A DNA stretch of 64,000 bases from Sebastes aleutianus (lineage: Eukaryota > Chordata > Actinopteri > Perciformes > Sebastidae): positions 14,752,596 through 14,816,595 of the forward strand of contig CAKAKS010000013.1 of the NCBI GenBank assembly GCA_916700875.1. The letters run 5' to 3'. Made by a program: the position numbers and the translations under genes. Positions 57,621 to 64,000 of this stretch are shown piece by piece (the first letter of the stretch is position 1; each line of letters begins with the position of its first letter). The notes under the pieces were generated by a model that was not told the origin of the DNA, did not search any database, and saw only the letters and a list, made by a program, of their open reading frames with translations.

Positions 57621-58981
57621 TCAATACTTTGCAGCACCTCATGCTGTCCAGCTTAAAGATGCTTTATTCGTCAAATGGCAAAGGGGAGACATGCCTCAAG
57701 CTTGTCTGTGTTTTCTATATCTTTAAAAGGTTGGATGGAAACTATTCAAACTGACTTCTATAATACAGTGAAAAAGAAAAATCTTTCCTACATAAACACT
57801 GGAGGTGGATTCTTCAGCTAAGAAGTACAGAGGAAGCTTTTGGGAGTAATATGTAACAGTTCAGTGATTTATCTTTTCATAAATGTATGTATATGTGCTG
57901 GGCCTGCTTCTAAATAAGATCAGTAAATGGTAGATTACGGCCTTTGCATCTGCTAAAATATTGATACACTGTAAATGGACAGGCAATACCACTCAACCTA
58001 TCAATGATCAGGTAAATGCACTCTTGAAGAATAAATTAAACAAGAAACAACGTCTCTTTTTAGCAGCCATGTCTTTAGTGAACGACTTTGACTTGTTGCA
58101 TGGAAAATATGACTTTTGTCTGTCTCTCAAAACACAATATACAATTACCATAGCATGTATATAAGAAATGGATGTAGTTTTGAAGCCTTGAGTTTGGCAT
58201 TTTGGCCGTCACCATCTTGTTTTTTTTCGACGACCTGAGTGCTACAATTAACTTTCATGAACTGAAAACGCACTGTGAAAGGGTTAAAGTTCTAAGACGA
58301 AAACACGGACAACTCCCCAACTGGACAATGCCGTGGTAGTGACCTGTCAATCACAAGGTAGCCACTCCCTAAAGCATAACCTGCTTTATGGTCTATTTGA
58401 CTCTAAATGGGACCATAATTTACTAAATGAACATCATGCTGTATTGAAGAAGACTTGAATCTAGCGAATGAGACCATAAACTCATGTTTACAATGTTTAC
58501 TGATGTAATAAATCAAGTGAGAAGTAGGCTCATTTTCTCATAGACTTCTATACAATCAGACTTCTTTTTGCAACCAGAAGAGTCGCCCCCTGCTGGCTGT
58601 TAGAAAGAATGCAAGTTTAAGGCACTTCAGCATTGGCTTCACTTTTCAGACCTAGAGGTAGCCCACTGGCAATTAGTAGTGTTACAGCCCATCACATGAC
58701 CAGTTATCTGCCTGTTCCCCAATAGTCCCAGTATGTAAACTGCAGCATGTGCTCCCTTTGCCAAATTGTTTAAGTTAGCTCTACAGCCTTGTTACTGTCT
58801 GGCCTCCATGCCTTAGTTTTGTTGACCCTTTGCCTCTTTATTAACCGCCGCCTGCCTGCCTTTGCCTTTTTCTAACCTTTAAGTGCCTTGTCTGCAGAGT
58901 CTGCTTCTCAGTCCAATTGCTGTGCCTATACTGTAGTTCTACAAGTGTTACTCATAACAGGGTTGACACAGATATCTTGAT
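57621..58981. other. Mixed stretch with a repeat-like block
   Basis: From about 58190 to 58660 the sequence contains GCCGTCACCATCTTG, GTCGCCCCCTGCTGGCTGTT and GGCTTCACTTTTCAGACC, resembling segments of the MITE at 41550-41947 and probably a related repeat without clear ends. A 67-codon frame at 57961-58164 has no recognised motif. Confidence 0.4.
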
Positions 58982-59307
58982 TAGAGCTGCAACGATTAAT
59001 CAATTAATTGTCAACTATTAAATTAATCACCAAATATTTAGTACTTTTTTTTTTTTTAAGTCAAAATTCTCTGATTCCAGCTTCTTAAATGGGAATATTT
59101 TCTGGATTCTTTACTCCTCTACAACAGTAAAATGATTATTTTTGAGTTGTGGAAAAACAAGATATTTGAGAAAGTCATCTTGGGCTTTGGGAAACACTGA
59201 TCCACATTTTTCACCATTTTATAGGTCAAACAAGTAAACGAATAATAGAGAAAATAATTAATAGATTAATCAATAATGAAAATAATTGTTAGTTGCAGGC
59301 AGCGCTA
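58982..59307. mobile_element. hAT-type MITE of the AATTAATCGATTA family, 326 bp
   Basis: Ends TAGAGCTGCAACGATTAATC and the complement of TAGCGCTGCCTGCAAC. Flanks ATCTTGAT and ATCTTGGA agree at 6 of 8 positions. Interior has TTTTTTTTTTAAGTCAAAAT and AACAAGATATTTGAGAAAG. Confidence 0.65.
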
Positions 59308-61599
59308 ATCTTGGACAATAGCTAAATTACCAAAAAGGGCAGTATTGCTTATCTTTCATTCCTGATTTTGTCAAAAAAACATCATGCAATGTATTCTAAC
59401 AGACACAAACTGCTTTAACACTGTATCTCAATGGACCAGAAGACACATTACAAATTAATTTAACTCTTTTGTATACATATACTATAGCATTAATTTTGTT
59501 TGTTGAACACATAACCTGCACACACAGCAGAGCACAATAACAGCACACCGCCTTGACCATATTACCATGCAGAGCACACTATGCTAATTAACTGATTAAT
59601 GACGACCAATTAACAACAAAACGGTCATGCAGAACAAGGTTCAAGTACGCATACTGATCATAACTACTGAGTGCATTGCTAACACGATAATAATAAGCAA
59701 TCACGTTCATTCATGCACAAAGACAGGCGTAGAGGGGAAAGGGAATGAGTTCTTCCTTGAGCCAGACATCTATATACTCTGACCTCAACACTCCCTGCAG
59801 GAATACAGCAAAGATTGGTATACTGACGAAGATAACCCCCCATCCCCCAAGGGAAACTATACTAGACACTGCAGGCAGATGCTCGGGAGTCTACAGGTGT
59901 GGGTGGGGTGGAGTTTATGAAATTTCATAAGCCCTGCAAAGATTTCAGGTGAGGAGTGCAGCAGCAAGCATGATAGATGAGAAAAAGAGTGAGAAGACTG
60001 ACTACAGGGTGCATTGCCTATACCAACACGTACGTTACTTCAGTACATCATAAATGCATGTAGCATTGCGGACAAGTTGACTGCCTGAACCAGGTCAAAG
60101 TAGGTCATGCAGAAAAATGTTCAAACTTTATAACTAATTTAGTCACTCATGCCCACTCTAGACTCATCACACCTCTCAAGGATACACCAAGGTTAGCACA
60201 CAGCAGAGTTTGTGGAGGAGTGACAATAATCCACTTGATATGTAGCAGCAACAGGCAAAGACACATCAGCTTAGCAGCAGATGATACATATTCAGAGTGA
60301 TAAGTTCATATATTGTAGCAGGAAATGTCATTATAACCAGTGCTTGAAGTGGAAAAATATAAGTGCCAGTACTCTCTCATTCACATGTGGGAGTGTGTAT
60401 CGGCCAGTATCAGCAATCTCTTGCGACTTATTCCTATTTATTCATTATTTCTTTAAGCATGTTATTCTGTCAGTCATAATCAGCTGTGGTTTTATTGCTA
60501 TATTATTATACTTGGGCTATGGAAGTTCTATAGTAGGCCTATAATACTCCAATAATATTCACACTGGAACGTTAACAGGTTAAGATGGTGTGTTTGTATA
60601 TAGTGTTAATACTTAAAGTGCTTTCCTGTGTGATTTGTAGTATCACTCTATAATATATCAACACAGCCAGCCAGCCAGACAGGCATGCATGCCGAGCTGA
60701 GGTGTTTGAGCTATTCAATCAGGTTTTAGGAGCAGTGTCCCAGTCAGGATGCTCCTACATATTATACAGAGACACATTCTGAATTTCAACAGTAAATAAA
60801 AGATACCAGGAGATATTGGGTTTCGGGGTCTTCCCTCAAGAAAATCCGAAGGTTTTTTTTACTTAAAACTATGCAATTTTACATAATTTTGGTCCATTAT
60901 TATTATTATTATTATTATTATTAATAATAATAATAATTAGGCTAAATTATTATTTTAATATTTATCACAGCCTTCGTCTGAACATTTCACTCTTCTGGAA
61001 ATGTTTGCCCTGTAAAATAATACTCTATAAATAAATAAACAATGTTTCATTAATTATATTTGTTCACAAATAAAAAAAGTTATGACAAATTTAAATATTT
61101 GCTTTGATTAATAAAATCTTGGCAGTAGTATTTTTAATTATGTATTATAAGCTGCTTGGAGCTAGTGTCAGGAAGTTAATAAGTTCATAATTGTCGCTCT
61201 AATATCTATTTATAGTGCTGTGAAAGCTTCTCCTTCAAACAACTGTATTCAAGTTTCTCGCCAAAACCTACATTTTACAAGATTACATTTGAACGCATTG
61301 TGATAGGGTTATTATTCATCATCGGCCAATATTTATTTGCACTGAGCAGAGCTTGAACACACCATAATGTATCTCAAGCCAAAATTGTGATAGCGATTAA
61401 TATGGATTAATTATGCAGCTCTACTACCTACAGTACTGTATGAGACAAAGCCATTTAGTTCCCCCAATATATATAATATTACAGGGAAATGGGCTATGCT
61501 AGACATGTTGTTATGCCTAAAGCCAATATTCTGGTACAGTTTAATATTAAACTTAAACAAACCACCCAAGTAGACTCAAACACAAAATTACACATAAAT
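59308..61599. other. Unique AT-rich stretch, no gene seen
   Basis: Contains an (ATT)n tract at 60896-60923 followed by its complement AATAATAATAATAATTAG. Short frames (59745-59930, 60281-60544, 61489-61689) show no recognised content. Confidence 0.5.
60896..60938. repeat. (ATT)n / (AAT)n inverted microsatellite
   Basis: About nine ATT units followed directly by AATAATAATAATAAT, forming a potential hairpin. Confidence 0.9.
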
Positions 61600-63440
61600 A
61601 ACAAACATATTTCAACACTGCACATCAATTACCAGCATGAAAGGTATCATGGCACACTTTCTAAACAGCTCCCATGGGAAATAGCTTAGCCACTGCAAAG
61701 AACTCTTAGCTATAATGAAAATACACTTACCTGCAGCATAAGAGAAACAAAGTAGTGACATTTCTGCACATTTGCAATAGCAAGACACAAATAAAACAGA
61801 CAGCATCCTCAAAACAAAGGGTAAACATCCACTCATTATATAGCATGTTATAGAACAAGCAATTCTTACCTGCATGCTGGAGTGAAGCAATGGTTCGTTG
61901 GAGAAAAAGAGTCGCCTTTGAACATCACATTTGGGGCAGAACCATAGTCACAGGACTCCTGGAGCAGCATATATGGTCATATTGCCCAGCCCTAATAGCA
62001 AACATATTTTAACACTGCATTAATCACCAGTATGAAAAGCATCATGATGCACTTTCTAAACAGCACCCATGGGAAAGGCTTAGCCACTCAAAGAACTCAT
62101 AGCTACAATGAAAATTGAAGCAAAAGAAGCAACATATTTGCCCATTTGCAAGAAGAAGACACCAATAAAACAGCCACAAAACATCCATTTATGATACAGC
62201 ATGTTAGCACAAGCAATTCTTACCTGCTGGAGTGAAGCAGTGGTTAATCAATGGAGAAAATCAAAAAATGACACAGTCACACGACTCCTGGAGCAGCATA
62301 TATGGTCATATTGCCCAGCCCTGATAGCAAAAATATATTAACACTGCATTAATCACCAGCATGAAAAGCATCATGATGCACTTTCTAAACAGCACTCATG
62401 GGAGATAGCTTAGCCACTCAGAGAACTCATAGCCATGAAGATACACTTAAGGCATAAGACAGGGGTCTGCAACCTGCGGCTCCGTGTGGATTTTTAAAAA
62501 TGGAAATGAATAACTGTTTTTTGTTTACATTTTCATTTTTATTTATCATTGTTGTAGGTCTATGGTACGACGGTACGACGCAGTATTAGGGCCATGTTGA
62601 GGAAAAATAAATAAATCAGAGATTTCGAGAATAAAGTCATAATATGAGTAAAAAAGTCGTAATATAACAAGAATAAAGTCATAAGTTTACGAGAAAAAAG
62701 TCGTAGTATTATGAGAATAAAGTCATAATATTATAAAGAAGTAATTTTACGTAATATTTTGTTTTATTCTCCTAAAGTTGTGACTTTATTCTAGTAATAT
62801 TATGACTTTATCCTCATAAACCTGTGACTTTATTCTAGTAATGATACAACTTTTTTTCCGTAATATTATGACTTTATACTCGTAATGTTACGATATAATA
62901 TTATGACTTTATTCTGGAAATCTCAGATGTTTTTCCCCTCAATGTGGCCCCTAATACTCCGTAGTACATTTTCTCTTTGGCCCTCACTGCATTAGACTTA
63001 TATACTATTTACTTTGACTATAAACTGTTATCTTCATCACAATGCTCAAATGTATTGTGGCTCCAGACAGATTTTTTTGTTGTTGTTGTTTTTGCCTAAA
63101 ATGGCTCTTTTGATAGTAAAGGTTGCTGACCCCTGACATAAGGTACTTACATTTTTGCACATTTGCAAGAAGAAGACACCAATAAAACAGCCAGCATCCT
63201 GAAAACAGAGCCGGAACATCCACTCATGATACAGCTACCGTTAGCATGTTAGCATGTTAGCACACGCGGTCCTCACCTGCTGGAGTGACGCAACTCGTCT
63301 GAATGTGTCATTTAAACGTCTCATTTGGGGCCGCACAAACTCACAAAGTGACACAAACACGGTGCCGGGACTCCTGAAGCAGCACCGGGACTGTGGTTAT
63401 TTCTTCCAAGAAGCCTAAAGTAATGTTGAAGTGATTATTA
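61600..63440 (-). repeat. Three tandem units with minus-strand splice-donor motifs
   Basis: Unit 1 is 61600-61995, unit 2 is 61996-62323, and unit 3 is 62324-62459 plus 63136-63440, split by a hAT element. Shared landmarks in order: AACACTGCA.TAATCACCAG, CACTTTCTAAACAGCNC, GCTTAGCCACT, CACATTTGCAA, AAATAAAACAG, ATCCACT.AT, CTGGAGTGA.GCA, GGACTCCTG. On the minus strand each unit has CCAGCA...CAG followed by a donor: GTAAGA (unit 1, exon end 61870), GTAAGA (unit 2, 62224), GTGAGG (unit 3, 63277). Unit 1 has a further CTGCAG|GTAAGT at 61730. Unit 3 is CpG-rich; the same positions in units 1 and 2 show CA or TG. Confidence 0.7.
62460..63135. mobile_element. hAT-type non-autonomous element with internal inverted minisatellite
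   Basis: Ends CAGGGGTCTGCAACC and the complement of CAGGGGTCAGCAACC (14/15). Flanks GCATAAGA and ACATAAGG match at 6 of 8 positions. From 62620 to 62750 the plus strand carries repeats like GAATAAAGTCATAATATTA; from about 62755 to 62920 it carries their complement (TTATTCTAGTAATATTATGAC), so the element core can form a long imperfect hairpin. It splits unit 3 of the tandem repeat. Confidence 0.85.
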
Positions 63441-63560
63441 TTATTATCAAACTTTTAGAAAACTAGCTCACGTTAGCTGAAATGTTTGAGGGGGCTGAGT
63501 GATTAGTGAACACGGTGCAGCCGGCACCATGGCTGTCATGGCAACAAGTGAGCGTGACGT
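63240..63560. promoter_or_regulatory. CpG-rich block, candidate promoter / first-exon region
   Basis: The block has many more CpGs than its AT-rich surroundings (ACACGCGGTCC, GGGGCCGCAC, CACGGTGCCGGGAC, GCACCGGGAC, GAGCGTGACG). On the minus strand a donor (CAG|GTGAGG, exon end 63277) would follow a first exon starting near 63440. On the plus strand GGCACCATGG at 63527 is a strong start context, followed by CAACAA|GTGAGC, a possible donor. No TATA box is needed for such promoters and none is seen. No coding partner exon is visible within the window. Confidence 0.35.
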
Positions 63561-63644
63561 TTTAAATAAACCGCCCCCATTAAAAAGGGTGCGTTTGATT
63601 TATGTTACAGAGGGGAAGGTGTGTCACCTGTATCTGCCTGAATT

Positions 63645-63667
63645 AAAAAAAAAAAAAAAAAAAAAAA
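63645..63667. repeat. A23 homopolymer
   Basis: A run of 23 A followed by an AT-rich tract with AATAAA and TTTATTTT to about 63860. It may be the tail of a retroposed copy, but its body is not recognised. Confidence 0.9.
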
Positions 63668-63873
63668 TTCAATAAACTTTATTTTAAATCTAATTTTAAA
63701 CATTACAAAAAACAATTAAATCAACACATAGGTAAACAATACATGTAAAGGAAATAAAGGGACAAATAAAAACAAAAAAACAAAAATAAAATAAATACTT
63801 AAAAAAAAGTAACATAAAACACAAAACATGCCAAGGGTTAATATAAATAAATAAATAAATAATAGTAACTTAA

Positions 63874-64000
63874 AGGGACTGTTTGTAACTTCTTACATGT
63901 ATAAATCACTCCGGGTCGGTGTCCCATGCGCACTCGAGTGTGGCCACGCTGTTCAGACTCAGACTCCAACACAACTACACGGAAGCACCAAAACCGCAAA
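63874..64000. mobile_element. Left end of a TTAA-flanked MITE, cut by the window edge
   Basis: TTAA at 63870-63873 is followed by AGGGACTGTTTGTAACTTC, similar to the end at 49142. The right end lies beyond the window. Confidence 0.55.

Noticed and set aside
63530..63680. Plus-strand ORF beginning MAVMATSERD
   Set aside because: It runs into a poly(A) tract and has no recognised similarity. Only the start context is notable, so it is kept as part of the promoter finding and not listed as a gene.

Overview
The window reads as vertebrate, most likely percomorph teleost, nuclear DNA. It has a split metazoan gene, long intergenic tracts, GT/CA microsatellites, Tc1-like transposons with paired inverted/direct-repeat ends, many hAT-type non-autonomous elements with 8-bp target duplications, a PIF/Harbinger remnant, and LINE 3' ends with a (GATG)n tail or a tail typical of fish L2-type repeats. 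There are no operons, bacterial genes, CRISPR arrays or recognisable RNA genes.

Gene content is very low. The only secure gene is the last coding exon of pyruvate carboxylase (1325-1474, + strand), which encodes the biotin-carrier C-terminus with the AMKM biotinylation motif. Its last intron fills the left edge and holds three hAT-type insertions. Its 3' UTR may run to an AATAAA at 4631. One further exon-like open frame (6614-6943, + strand) has an acceptor and a consensus donor but is isolated and not identified.

Layout. 1-4.7 kb: pyruvate carboxylase 3' end. 4.9-7.9 kb: a near-perfect palindrome, a hAT-type remnant, the orphan exon and a high-copy teleost repeat. 8.1-15.1 kb: a palindromic minisatellite (core CATACTATAGTATG) alternating with six copies of a ~350-bp unit, four on + and two on -, broken by a 1.6-kb Tc1 element, an RTE-type LINE 3' end and an 848-bp foldback element. 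15.1-24.7 kb: mostly unique sequence with small hAT-type elements, two of them nested. 24.7-26.7 kb: Harbinger remnant containing a Tc1 deletion derivative. 27.2-28.4 kb: composite element with repeated ends. 28.4-42.9 kb: unique sequence with scattered repeats and microsatellites. 42.9-47.9 kb: nested hAT-type elements, one with a perfect 8-bp target duplication, and a ~265-bp tandem repeat split by a 1.2-kb element. 49-55.7 kb: a TTAA-flanked element, a full hAT-type copy, an L2-type LINE end and a 1.6-kb Tc1 element with a nearly intact transposase. 57.3-57.6 kb: a decayed L1-like fragment. 61.6-63.6 kb: three tandem units, each with a minus-strand splice-donor motif, ending in a CpG-rich block that may be a promoter.

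No multi-gene pathway can be read here. The information lies in transposon history: nesting order, target duplications and broken transposases. The strongest follow-up candidates are the orphan exon, the triplicated donor unit with its CpG block, the foldback element and the palindromic satellite. I do not see a convincing new biological system.
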